A DNA stretch of 64,000 nucleotides, taken from positions 18,959,750-19,023,749 of the forward strand of contig NC_092356.1 of assembly GCF_963676685.1 (NCBI RefSeq), given 5' to 3'. The stretch is from Mytilus edulis (taxonomy: Eukaryota > Mollusca > Bivalvia > Mytilida > Mytilidae). A model generated the notes under the pieces. The model searched no databases and was not told the DNA's origin. It was given only the letters and a program-made list of their open reading frames with translations. Shown piece by piece: positions 25,857-56,100 of the stretch; position 1 is the first letter of the stretch; each line of letters starts with the position of its first letter. The position numbers were made by a program, and so were the translations under genes.

Positions 25857-25862
25857 TTTATT
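25857..25862 (-). terminator. Poly(A) signal of GH9 gene 2
   Basis: AATAAA on the - strand lies 26 bp beyond the TAA stop (25890-25888). The short 3' UTR resembles that of gene 1. Confidence 0.6.
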
Positions 25863-25887
25863 TCGTTTAATATAATTATATAATATC

Positions 25888-44309
<18,422 letters not shown>

Positions 44310-45098
44310 GGTGATATATAATATGTCACAACGGCGAGCTGAAAGATATGATAAAGAGAGATATTCCAAATGTCAATATTGTAAATATTTTTGTTTAGAT
44401 TTGAGGTATGTTTTGTAAATGTCATTATCGAGATGTTCATTAGTGCGATGATTTGTTCAGTTAAAATGTTCTTTTTAGCCTGCAAATTTGGAACTTTTAT
44501 TGTAAAAAGTAAAAAAAAAATGATACTAATATAACTATGTGTTTAATGCCAGATATGGTCTGTTGATTTCTTTAATAGTTTTGGTAATTCCTGTTTTATC
44601 GTTTTTAAAATGTATTAAAGAATATACTTTTCTGTGGTTTTTGTCTTCTTTAAAGGTCAACGGAATGCACAAGTGAAAAACAAAATGAAATGAAAAAATC
44701 CGAGATTATTGCAAAAAAAAAAAACATAAAAATTTGACTAATCTTTCCAAATTTAAAACATTATAGAATAACAAAGGTTGAAAACTTTGTATATCAATTT
44801 CTCTAACTCTTCGTCAACTTATCCCTTTCCGCGTACATTGTATAACAAAATTTAATCAACGTGTGGTTCGTTTGATCTTAGTTCTTCATTGGTTAAAATC
44901 ATATTATGACGTCGAATTTTCTTGCTTTCCTCTGAATTTCCTATTGTGACGGCATGAAAAAGGGCGACCATGCCTGATGACGTCACATAGAAAGAACACA
45001 TCTTTTTGCAGATCATTCGAAAAGAAGGAATACGTTTGCCTGCATATTGTTTGAAAATCATTAGAGAAATAGATTCTACCACCAAATCTCGTGTAATA

Positions 45099-45163
45099 CG
45101 ATATTTATCCACTCTCGTCAGTTAAATTTTAAATATTTAACTGTCTCGAGTAGATAAATATCG
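45099..45163. repeat. Short inverted repeat
   Basis: CGATATTTATC ... GATAAATATCG enclose a second pairing (AGTTAAAT with ATTTAACT), forming a 65-bp imperfect hairpin upstream of GH9 gene 2. Confidence 0.6.
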
Positions 45164-45764
45164 CATCACATAATCTATATTTATAGGTATACCTATATAC
45201 ATGTATATATATATGTGTAAAAGTAACATTATTGATATTCAAAAATGAAAGAAAAATTATAATCGAACAGGAATACCGGGTGATTATTAATAAATAAATT
45301 TCAAACATATGCTACTACCTGACTTCACGTCTGAATAATCCTGTTATCTATAGCATGTATAACTTGACTTGTCCCAGAACAATGCGGGTCACGTTTAACA
45401 TATATAATGAACCTAGGAATGGCAAGGACAATTTCTATGTTCACTTTAAAATTGTTTATTGACTTTGTATGAAGAGTTGTCAAATGTATCCTTTGGCAAG
45501 CGACATAGACGTGTATATATCTATCAGTTGGTCAGCTGCGCTCTGGTTGACTGTCAGTCTCCTTTATAATCCATAGTCGGTATTTTTGTTTTGTATGAAT
45601 TTAGTGTCATATTCAAATGATAAATATGAAGTTTATAGCTTGTGAAATTTTTACTTTAAATAAAATCGTTAATCAGACTGAGAGACGACTTTTAAATTTG
45701 ATAAACTAGTAAGTCATCCCTTTCTTTAACATTGTACTTTATTTAGCCTTTTACACTTTTTGGG

Positions 45765-45850
45765 ATTCGAGCGTCACTGATGAGTCTTTTTTAGACAAAA
45801 TGCGCGTCAGGCGTAAATACAAAATTTAATCTTGGTATCTATGATAAGTT
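45765..45850 (+). ncRNA. Hammerhead-type repeat with mutated core
   Basis: GAGCGTCACTGATGAGTC keeps stem I and CTGATGA (45777-45783). Stem II GTC/GAC is intact around TTTTTTA. GAAAC, however, is AAAAT at 45797-45801, which removes an essential core G. Probably inactive. It shows the ancestral stem I (GCGTCA with the paired AGGCGT) better than the 13969 copy. Confidence 0.6.
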
Positions 45851-46285
45851 CATTTACATATTCAAGAAAATAAGATATGTTTAAACTAATGCTTTTCTTG
45901 ACAGCAAATGTGACCTGTGGTGATTTTGCTATTATTTTCTGGCTTTGGTATTACTTAAATATTTATTTATCCTATAAAATGACAAATACACAGCAAGGAT
46001 AACAGAAATCAACAGGACAACATACCAAGCATATAAACTGAATATATAGACGTTCAGACAACGCATAAGACAAACAACAATGACATCGTACAACACACGG
46101 GCCAGAAAACCTGATTTGGAACAGGTCCAAAATGTTGAAAGGATAATTGGGACTGAACCTCCCTATTACCTTTATAGAGTTTTGGTCCGAACACCTTGCA
46201 TACTACAGCAATCTACTAGATGACCACAAGTTTGAAGAAGATAGAAAAACAGCACATAATATGCAGAAAACTAGCCCAGGCAGCT

Positions 46286-46522
46286 GAATGCAATAGAAAA
46301 TATGTTAAACTGGTTGCAGAATAAGATTTCGTAAAACTCAAACATAACTGCCAATTTTAAACAATAAAACACCTTAAAAAGGCTTCCGCATTATAAGAGT
46401 TGACCGTGTTGTTTCAATATTTTGTTATAATGTGGTGATATCTAGCTACCTACTAGGTTCTATCATTTAAATATCACGAAATGTTATTTTGCAACCAGTT
46501 TAACATATTCTTTATCGCATTA
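46286..46522. mobile_element. Foldback element, about 235 bp
   Basis: AAATATGTTAAACTGGTTGC at the left is inverted at the right (GCAACCAGTTTAACATATTC). Pairing extends about 45 bp on each side through GCAATAG/TTATCGC and AGATTTCGT/ACGAAATGT. Confidence 0.65.
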
Positions 46523-47089
46523 AGCGTAATGTAATGACTGAATGACTAAAATTTATACTGATAGACCATGTGTGGGGTTGTGAAAAAGGACATTATTATG
46601 AATGCGAGGGGCTGAACTTTTTGCATTCACACATTTAGTAATTGAAAAAGAAAGTCTAGAAAGATTCCAAAATACATCTACTACTTGCGTCAAAGCGCAG
46701 AGGTTGCTCGACACATGGGCATTAACTGTTCTAGATATCAAGTTTGATATGCCTTGATTATATTTGCCTTCCTCAATTTGTTTTTTGGAGGTTTTGCATA
46801 ATAATGCGTGATCTTTTTTGATAGTTGGTTAAAGAGCTTACCAGAGCTCATATGTTTACATTTGTAAATATGTACGCAAATGACGAATGTGAATACAATT
46901 GACATACTCTATTACTTACTTACCTTTCAAGTGAAGTCTTTAATGGCAAAGTTCACGTGTATATCATGTTGAATTATTCAAAACACATAAGTGTTTTTTT
47001 TCCCTAAAGATTGATTTGGCAATATTTTGCACAACTTTTCGCAATTAACGGTTTGCAAGCTCTTCAAATTTCCCCCTTTCTACTGTTAA

Positions 47090-47165
47090 AATTCGAGCGC
47101 CACTGATAGGTCTCGCGTAGACGAAACCCGAACATTGCGTTCCGTTTCTGGCTTTGATGCTCTTA
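47090..47165 (+). ncRNA. Decayed hammerhead-type repeat
   Basis: ATTCGAGCGCCACTGATAGGTC and GTAGACGAAAC retain most of the core, but CTGATGA reads CTGATAG and the stem III region is replaced. Relic. Confidence 0.5.
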
Positions 47166-47533
47166 AGATATTTGATATAATGGTATTGTCAACTCGTTTA
47201 TAGCGTATCCTATGAAATGAATAATACACAACAAGGATGTATAGCTCCTATTTTTGTTTCGGGGTCTAATCATCCTTGGTTTTCAAATATTTGGCTTTGG
47301 GAGTGCATGATAAATTTAAATCAAGACAAGTGATGTGTACGCTGCAAATTTGTAAAGTGTTATCTCATCATAATGTTTTGACAAATAAGTGTTATGTAGT
47401 GGAATGAGTGCTAATGAGACAACTCTCCTTTCAAGTCACAATTTATAAAAGTAAACCCTTATAGGTCAAAGTATGGTCTTCAACACGGAGCCTTGGGTCT
47501 AACCAAGCAGCTAGATGTATAATGTTGGTTGTG

Positions 47534-48147
47534 TAAGGTAGATAGGGTGTTTTCCTCCATCTTGGATTTAGAAATACCAGAAAAGAAGGTCTAGATCTTT
47601 AATAGAATGTGCAAATTTTTAGAGTAGTAGGTAATTCATGTGTAAGAACTTCCACTTCTACATAGATAATGACATGTTTTATCATATTTATGATTGTATT
47701 TTACAAAAAACAGAAAATGTTTCTTTGAACAATTTTTTTCCAACTTTGCCACATAAGGGAATGGACTCAAATGCAAGGGCAGATAATTCAGATTAAGGTA
47801 TTTTTACAATAGAATGTGTTAGGAATTTCTCTATTTTATCATGTAACAAGAAAACGGGTCCGGTGACCGCATTTTTTCTTTTTCTTAACTTAAAGCATAC
47901 TATTAAAGCTATCTTCTCATATGTTATCTCAAAATTCTATGGTGTAGTTTACGCTTTATTGCAGAAAATTTGGGTTTCCATGCATAATCTATACAAAATT
48001 TGTCAATTTTGAACACCGTGTAGCATGAAAATAAGCCCGGTGACCCATTCTTTTTATAACTTTTGTTTAAAAGCATAATATAAACTTCATTTTGGCAAAT
48101 TATTAAAAAATTCTATGGATTATAATTTAGACACCCAATCTACCTTA
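47534..48147. mobile_element. Non-autonomous DNA transposon with inverted ends
   Basis: The ends are inverted with one mismatch: TAAGGTAGATAGGGTGT and ACACCCAATCTACCTTA. The 614-bp interior has no frame, but holds two related half-units (GTCCGGTGACC near 47860 and GCCCGGTGACC near 48037). No target duplication is clear. Confidence 0.6.
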
Positions 48148-50431
48148 AATGAAAAACGTATAATTGAAAATAAGTACATTATTGAATACAGCTAAAAGAG
48201 GGGTTAAAGATACCAGAGGGACATTCTAACTCAGAGATCGAAAAATAAACTGGCAACGCCATGGCTAAAAAAAAACCAGACAAATATTAGTATACAAGAC
48301 AATAATGGAAATGTTATCACTTAACTGTCGATTAATGTGTATTTTGTTTTTCATTTGTCCTTATCCATCAAAAATAAGTCATAACAATTAAGAAATAAAA
48401 TGTAATTAGAGGTGTGCAGCTTCTTCCCATAAAAAAATCCAATAATTAGCCGATAGAAAATCTTGCCATAACAGCTAACATATTAGTCTATGACAAAAAG
48501 ATGAGGTATTTAAATTGAATTATTTGATTATCAGTTATGACCAATAGTGAAGAATAAATAAAAATAATTCGTAAATGTGTTGGATTTCCTTTAAATCAAA
48601 AGTTCTTAGCAGTGATCACATTCATTTGACGCAAGCCAAGAGGATTTATTTTTGTTCGGTCGTATATCTAGATATCTAGTTTTGTTGAAAGCAGTTTAAG
48701 ACGAAAAAAATAAATCGATTGATAGTTTCCTTATATCGCGCACATAATCATAGTAATTATCAACAATAAGGACAAAGTATGTTTCGCTTGGTCGATGATC
48801 AGTTACTGTAAGTTACAAATAAGCGTCACCAGCCATTTTTTTAATAAAGAAAGTGTTAAATTACAACAACACACTGACGTTACATGTTATCAGCTGACGG
48901 TATTTGGATAACTGTATGAGTTGATTTGTCATTGAGTATTGAATTTGTATAAAACGTGATTGTAGTAAATTGATGTTTAATTAAGTTTTGTTCATTAACA
49001 GCTGAAACACAAACTTCTATTTTCGATTGCACTCATTTTATCACTTTCACAATGTTTTTGTCCATTCGTTTGATATGCTTTATCATTTGATTTTGCCATT
49101 TGATTAGGGACTTTCCGTTTTGAGTTTTCCTCGGAGTTCAGTATTTTTGTGATTTTGCTTTTTTCTAAAAAAGTACTGTAATAATAAAAAAAAAGACAAA
49201 AATAGTTGTGCGTTTGAAAATCAACTTTTCATCTATGCATGTTCTGAAAACATTATTCAAAAGATAAAAAATGCATTCATGCTAACAAAATGCGCTCTAA
49301 CACAGTTATTTGACAAATATGTTGTTATTGTTAATCTAATACTGTTTAGATCTTTACTACTATAATGGCCTTTTATAGAATTATAGCTGACATCAGACTC
49401 GGACTTCTTTTGAACTGAATTTTAAATGTGCGTATTGTTATGTGTTTACTTTTCTACATTGGCTAGAGGTATAGGGGAGGGTTGAGATCTCAAAAAAATG
49501 TTTTACCCCGCCGCATTTTTGCGCCTGTCCCAAGTCGGGAGCCTCTGGCCTTTGTTAGTCTTGTATTATTTTACTTTTAGTTTCTTGTGTACAATTTGGA
49601 AATTAGTATGTCGTTCATTATCACTGAACTAGTATATATTTGTTTAGGGGTCAGCTGAGGGAATTTCTCGCTACATTGAAGACCTGTTGCTGACCTTCTG
49701 CTGTTGTCTTTTCTATGGTCGGGTTGTTGTCTCTTTGACACATTCCCCATTTCCATTCTCAATTTTATTTCATACCATTCAGCAATTTTCTATTTTGTAC
49801 ATTAAAATCAACAACTGAAATGAATAAAAACAGACTAAAATTATCCTAATTGGCCGTTTCAGAATCTAAAGGACTATGGGTAATTTCATTGTTCGTACCC
49901 CAAAATGAAATTAACGTCATGTCATTGGATGAATTTCCATTGTTTAGAACGTTTTAACCAATCACGACGTTTTGGTGTACACTTTTGAAAATATTACCCA
50001 AAATCCTTTAGATTCTGATAAGGCGAATTGACTGCAAGCGAATGGGCTGAACATCACTGAGTTTATCACAGTGGAAGACTACAAGGCTTACTTTCTGCAA
50101 GGGCGACATTGGTGCAACTAGGCATGTAAAAGTGGTTAAGTTATAAAGACTGAACATTATGTATTGTTTGGTATTTTATCAGCAATGCAGACCAAAATGA
50201 GTGATTCAGTTTATATACAAATTTATCAGCACTTGTTAGTGCAAAAAGGCGAAAAAACAAAATGAAACATAACATAAACATAAGTCATATTAGTCATTTG
50301 CGGAAACTAGGTCTATACCTAGGATTACACTTTAAACCTACGATTACAGGTGACAAAAACTCATTTCAAAATACAAAAACAAACCAACAATACAGATACC
50401 AAATAGCAAATGGTGTCTTCTTTATAAAACT

Positions 50432-51707
50432 AGAGGCTCTAAAGAGCCTGTGTCGCTCACCTTGGTCTATGTGAATATTAAACAAGACAAAATTGTGTTT
50501 TGGTGATGGTGATGTGTTTGTACATCTTACTTTACTGAATATTCTTGCTGCTTACAATTATCTCTATCTATAATGAACTTGGCCCAGTAGTTTCAGTGGA
50601 AAATGTTAGTTAAAATTTACAAATTTTATGAAAATTGTTAAAAATTGACTATAAAGGACAATAACTCCTTAGGGGTCAGTTGACCATTTCCGTCATGTTG
50701 ACTTATTAGTAAATCTTACTTTGCTTAACATTATTGATGTGTACAGTTTATCTCTATCTATGATAATATTCAAGATAATAACCAAAAACAGCAAAATTTC
50801 CTTAAAATTACCAATTCAGGGGCAGCAACCCAACAACAGGTTTTCAGATTCATCTGAACATTTCAGGGCAGATAAATATGACCTGATAAACAATTTTATC
50901 TCATGTCAGATTTGCTCTAAAGGCTGCGGTTTCAAAGAAATAAGCCAAAATCTTCATTTCACCCCTATGTTCTATTTTTAGCCATGGCGGCCATCTTGGT
51001 TGGTTGGCCAGGTCACCGGACACAATTTTTAAACTAGATACCCCATTGATGATTGAAGTTTGGTTTAATTTGGCCCAGTAGTTTCAGAGGAGAAGATCTT
51101 TGTAAAAGATGACTAAGATTTACGAAAAATGGTTAAAAACTGACTATAAAGGGCAATAACTCCTAAAGAGATCAACAGACCAATATGGTCTTGTTGACTC
51201 ATTTGTAGATCTCACTTTACTGAACATTTTTGCTGTTTACAGTTTATCTCTATCTATGATAATATTCAGGATAATAACCAAAAACAGCAAATTTCCTTAA
51301 AATTACCAATTCAGGGGCAGTAACCTATTTACGGGTTGTCCAATTCATCTCAAACTTCTAGGGCAGATAGATCTTAACCTGATTAACAATTTTATCCCAA
51401 GTCAGATTTGCTCTAAATGCTTTGGCTTTTGAGTTATAAGCCAAAAACTGCATTTTACCCCTATGTTCTATTTTTAGCCATGGCGGCCATCTTGGTTGGT
51501 TGGCCGGGTCACCGGAAACAATTTTTAAACCAGATACCCTAATAATGATTTTGGCCATGTTTGGTTAAATTTGGCCCAGCAGTTTCAGAGTACAAGATTT
51601 TTGTTAAAGTCAACGACGACGGACGACGACGGACGATGGACGACGACGGACGCCCGACGCCAAGTGATGAGAAAAGCTCACTTGGCCCTTTACGCCAGGT
51701 GACCTAA
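50432..51707 (+). repeat. Large dispersed repeat with two internal units of about 490-500 bp
   Basis: Starts GAGGCTCTAAAGAGCCTGTG and ends CACTTGGCCC...AGGTGACCTAA. TTGGCCCAGTAGTTTCAG recurs at about 50580, 51070 and 51573, and ATCTCTATCTATGATAATAT with GCCATGGCGGCCATCTTGG recurs likewise. A GACGACGGAC run marks the end (51613-51650). Typical bivalve repeat; the short frames inside are not genes. Confidence 0.75.
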
Positions 51708-52613
51708 AAAATATTTAAGCAACACGTTAAAACTCCATGCGTCCGAAGTGCTTTTTCTGGATTTACCATCAGTACCGAAACAAAGCAGAATATTTGAAGA
51801 CAATGATTTATAAGGATCGAAGGTGTAGATAGGTGTATGTTATCTACAGGAGCAATAGACTTTCCCCGCGAAACAGAGTAATTTTAATGCATTGTTAGTA
51901 TACGAAAACCAGCAAAAGTATTGTTCAGAGGATACTCTACAAACTGTTTCATTTGAAATAGTAATTTTAGTGTCGTTTTTGTTAGGCATGATTACAACTT
52001 TGTATTCGCAACTGTTGCCCTTCTGACTTAAATGGATTGCGATTTTGTTTAACATTTTCTTCTGGCCTGCTACACTTTTGCATTTTTATACCTTACAATC
52101 AATTGAATATGTTTGCGTATAAACTTTGTGTGGAAATGAACAAAGTCGCATTTCGAAGCCGATCAATGCTTATGAATAGGGACATATGGTAAGACCCCTC
52201 CCCCTTTATCTTGGGTTGGGACCCCCTGTTGAAAATGGCTGGATCCACCCCTGCGTTGCTAGTGCACTATATACTACAATTCCATGGGAATAGTACAAAT
52301 CTTGGAACAAAGGTTCAAGTAGGGGTACAGGGTGGGTCGTAGGGGTTCTGATCTCGATATCCCGGGCTTAAAAACATGAAATTCCGATGTCCCGAATTTA
52401 AAAAAAAAAAAAATCCCAACAATCCGAAATTCGAAAAAAGAAATCCCGGATCCCGAAAGGGTCAATCTCGAAATCCCGGGCTTAAAACACCCGATCCCGA
52501 CTTCCCGAAAAATGTCCTGCCCCCTTAAGTTCAGGTTTCGAGCATACCAGTCCCACCCATGTTCATGGGGCATAATTATCGACACCGCGAAAAGAAAACG
52601 TCCATACTTATTG

Positions 52614-52751
52614 AAGAATAGGTGTACACAAATAGTTACAACTTTGCGATCTATGTTTTTAACAGCAACAAAAAGAAAAATTGTCTTTTTTTGTGGTTGC
52701 TGTTAAAAACATAGATCGCGAAGTTGTAACTATTTGGGTACACCTATTCTT
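52614..52751. mobile_element. Near-perfect hairpin element, about 138 bp
   Basis: AAGAATAGGTGTACACAAAT begins the left arm; its inverse ends the right arm (TACACCTATTCTT). The arms are about 60 bp with two or three mismatches (TTTGCGATC versus TTCGCGATC), leaving a tiny loop. Confidence 0.75.
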
Positions 52752-53142
52752 ACATTTCAACTGAGTCTGGCGAACAGTCTAAATATTGATTCTTAAATTG
52801 ATACCAGTGGGTTATCGTATTTTTGAAACCAAAAACGTAGACAAAAGTGTTTGTCCTATTCAGGAAAAATAAAATATTTCACGATACAAAACGTTATCCC
52901 TTGAATATTGTCCTTACATGGAATAATATACACCATCATGGATCAAACTTATGCATTGAGTAATCGGTTTGTTACAAAAAATATGATAATAAAATACACG
53001 GAAATTTCGGTAAAAATTTATATGCTTTGTAATTCCTATTTTCTGTGTCATTCCATTTGTTACCCCTCCTTATTATTATTAATAATTTATCGTTTCAGAT
53101 ATTTTTGCAATCAAGTTGTCAACAAAAATGTCGTTAGTGATG

Positions 53143-56100
53143 TCACATATAAGTTTTGCAGATAAAGTTTAAAGCTATATCACAATCATAGGAAAACCAT
53201 TCATATTGAGGCAAAAATATGATCGTAACACATATATAATTTGGATATACTGTCACAACATTTTCTAGATCTGTTATCCATTGTGTGTAATTCATATCTT
53301 TGGTTTTTCCATTGGAAGTAAACCATTTGAATACGCCATGGTCACGTTTCCCACCAATCCAGATACCGTTTCCTGCAACCAAAAAGAGTTAGGCTCTTTC
53401 TTTAATAACTTTCAATGGCAGACCTATAGCAAGGAGAGCTGATTTATTTCTCCAAATCTTATTTATTCGAAAAGAAGAGTCTTTATAATTGTGTATTATA
53501 GTTTGTCTGTCTTTGTTATATTTAACCATGGCGTTGTCAGTTGTTTTTCGATGTACGAGTTTGAATTTCCCTCTTGTATGGTTTGAAAACTTTTTCTATA
53601 TGCTCAATATATTTATAATGTTCGACATATTCTAAATGTCATTCGTTCTACATTAAAAGACGATATTCAAAAATATTGTTATAAGGTATTCAATCCAGGG
53701 GCGGAATTTTCAATCTGTATGAAGTACCTATTTATGTTTAAATATTCAAGTCCTTGGCACTAATATTTAATCATTTCCATTTGTATACATTCTTTTCCAT
53801 GTTTTGCTTTTCCATGTTGAATCTTGTAGTTACGACACGAACACAAAGAAAAGATAACTCTTACAGGAAAGCTCGTGTTGGTTTGTTTATGTGTCTTTTA
53901 TTATATTTTCATCATTTTTGGAATGACAGAACGTTTAATAATGATTAATGCAAACGGAAATTAAAATTGTTCCCATCTGTTTATTATAAGCCTTAAACAT
54001 TCGAATCCCGCTTAGAAATAAGTAAACAAACCAACACGTGTGTTCCAATTCTGTAGGCGTTCTTCACCTTCAACAAATAAAATCGAGGGTTTAAGAGATA
54101 TCTTTTTTTCGTACTTTTTGTGACGACACGACATAGCTTTATTATCATCTACACGTTCAAATATGATGGAGAGTTGTCTTATTTGGATATATGCCACATC
54201 TTATTTTTATAATGTTTAAAGAAGTATTCTGATTCAAACAATAAAGGAGTAGGTCCGGTAAGGACCGATTTTGGCCTCAAATTTCAGGTTCATCTGACGA
54301 AAGATTTTGACCACTTTTTTAACACTTAAGTGTCTATTTTATTTGATTCAGTTAGTTTATGTGAAAGATTTTAACTGATTTTGTCATTAAAAACGATCCG
54401 ATTCAAGCTCAAATATGAAAAATCTACCAAATATGCCAAAAAATGCCACTTTTCAGATGGTTTTTGTCAAAAATGAAAGTGGCCGCATCCGTGTTCATCC
54501 TCAACCTTTATATATGTTATTTATTATCCTAAAATACAACTTACATTTTATTAATAAGGATGAACACGAATGCGGCCACTTTCGTTTTACACAAAAACCG
54601 TCTAAAATTTAACTAAAATGCTAGAACTGTGAAGATTTCAGTGATTTAGCATGACTTAATGGTGCTTGTACCCGATATATGTGCATTGTATTGCCAAAAC
54701 AGCCCATATTTATGTAACAGAAGCATTCTACTGTTCAATTTATTAATAAAAGTTTACATTTTAACAATTTTGTAAAACTGCTATATTTTGGGGCCAAAAA
54801 GGGGTCTTACCGGACCTACTCCTTTTCAAATTATGTTATCAACAATGATGAACCTTTTGGTAAAATCATATTTGTTAAATTTGGCTGATTGATATTTCAG
54901 CAAACAAACTTGCAAATGGAAACGTATTGTTCTCCAATATGTATTGGCAAAATTAATTTTAATTATCATATGTACATATATTCAACCTCTATAGAACAAA
55001 AACAAAACTGCCATGCCATTTGTTTTTAATTTATTTTCGGATATGCTATTTGAGTAAAGGAGTTTATTAGATCTTTATAAAAATTATTCAATTTTCGAAT
55101 TCAAGAACTATAGAAGAGAATCATTTGCAATCATTTATTTCACCTGTCTTACAATTCAATTGTGAACTGTTAACAGTAAACTGAATAATATGATACCCTT
55201 GCCCAAGTTATATTTGCAACGTATATTGTACTCGGTTACAAATGCCCTCATATTGGGCAAAGAGAGCTTAATAAAATGCAAACCTTCTGTTTGGTTACAG
55301 TAGTCAGCCACCCACCTGTCTTCTTTTTCAGAATAGATATCTGCAAGCGACCCATTCTGTTTACTGCATTGCGCCTTCAAAACACAGATAACTTACATGT
55401 TAATGTTGATACTTTTTTTAACATGCTTAAGAAATGATAATATACAATTATTGACTTTTGATTTCAATTGATACAATGATTAAGCAATCCCTAGGTATAT
55501 ATGATATTCAACTAGGCCAACGGCCGAGTTTGAATGACATATCTCTGTCATTGATAAATCATTTTAAATTATACTTATAGAAAATAATGGCATAATTGTA
55601 CCCAATGATAAAACTTATTTGTTCATAATATTTATTCAATAAATTTGAAGAATTGCCTCAGCCGTGTGATATGACTTTTGCTATCAACTGCTTCCGTTTC
55701 ATATCAACTGCTTCCGGTTATTATCGCATGCTTTGCTGTAACGTTATCGCTTGACATTTCGACGTCACTCGACAAATTTTGGAAAAAATACCTCAATTGT
55801 ACGGTTTTTTTCTCTTGTAAAACATAACAAAATTGAATAAAAAGAAAATATTATGAATCAGCAAATTATATCATTTAAAAATGCAAAACAAATATTACAA
55901 CAAAATCATTTTTTTTCAAAGTTTAAAAATCATTTTTGTCTGTATGTCTTCTGTGTAAGTATATGATAAAAAGAACATAACATGTCATTTTTCATATCAG
56001 ACCCTTTTATCAGCCCATGGTCAAAATCATTCCTCGAGCCTGTCGGCTCTCGGGCTCATATCATGACCTAGGGCTGATAAGGGCTCTGATATGAAAAATA

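Larger units (their letters stand above)
44310..53142. other. Spacer between GH9 gene 2 and the lectin gene
   Basis: It contains only repeats that I can identify, and no supported exon. The promoter of GH9 gene 2 should lie at its left edge. Besides the elements listed separately, a family B fragment is at 47390-47520 and a family A tail at 48206-48290. A repeat at about 49620-49775 recurs in part at 30420-30470. Low-complexity ATCCCGA-rich text lies at 52340-52510. Confidence 0.6.

Noticed and set aside
44310-44369. Upstream in-frame ATG adding 20 residues to GH9 gene 2
   Set aside because: The extension is not signal-like and has no counterpart in gene 1. The ATG at 44309 starts directly at the hydrophobic signal.
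51600-51660. GAC-rich run as an Asp-rich coding segment
   Set aside because: It is the terminal low-complexity part of the dispersed repeat ending at 51707, with no open gene around it.
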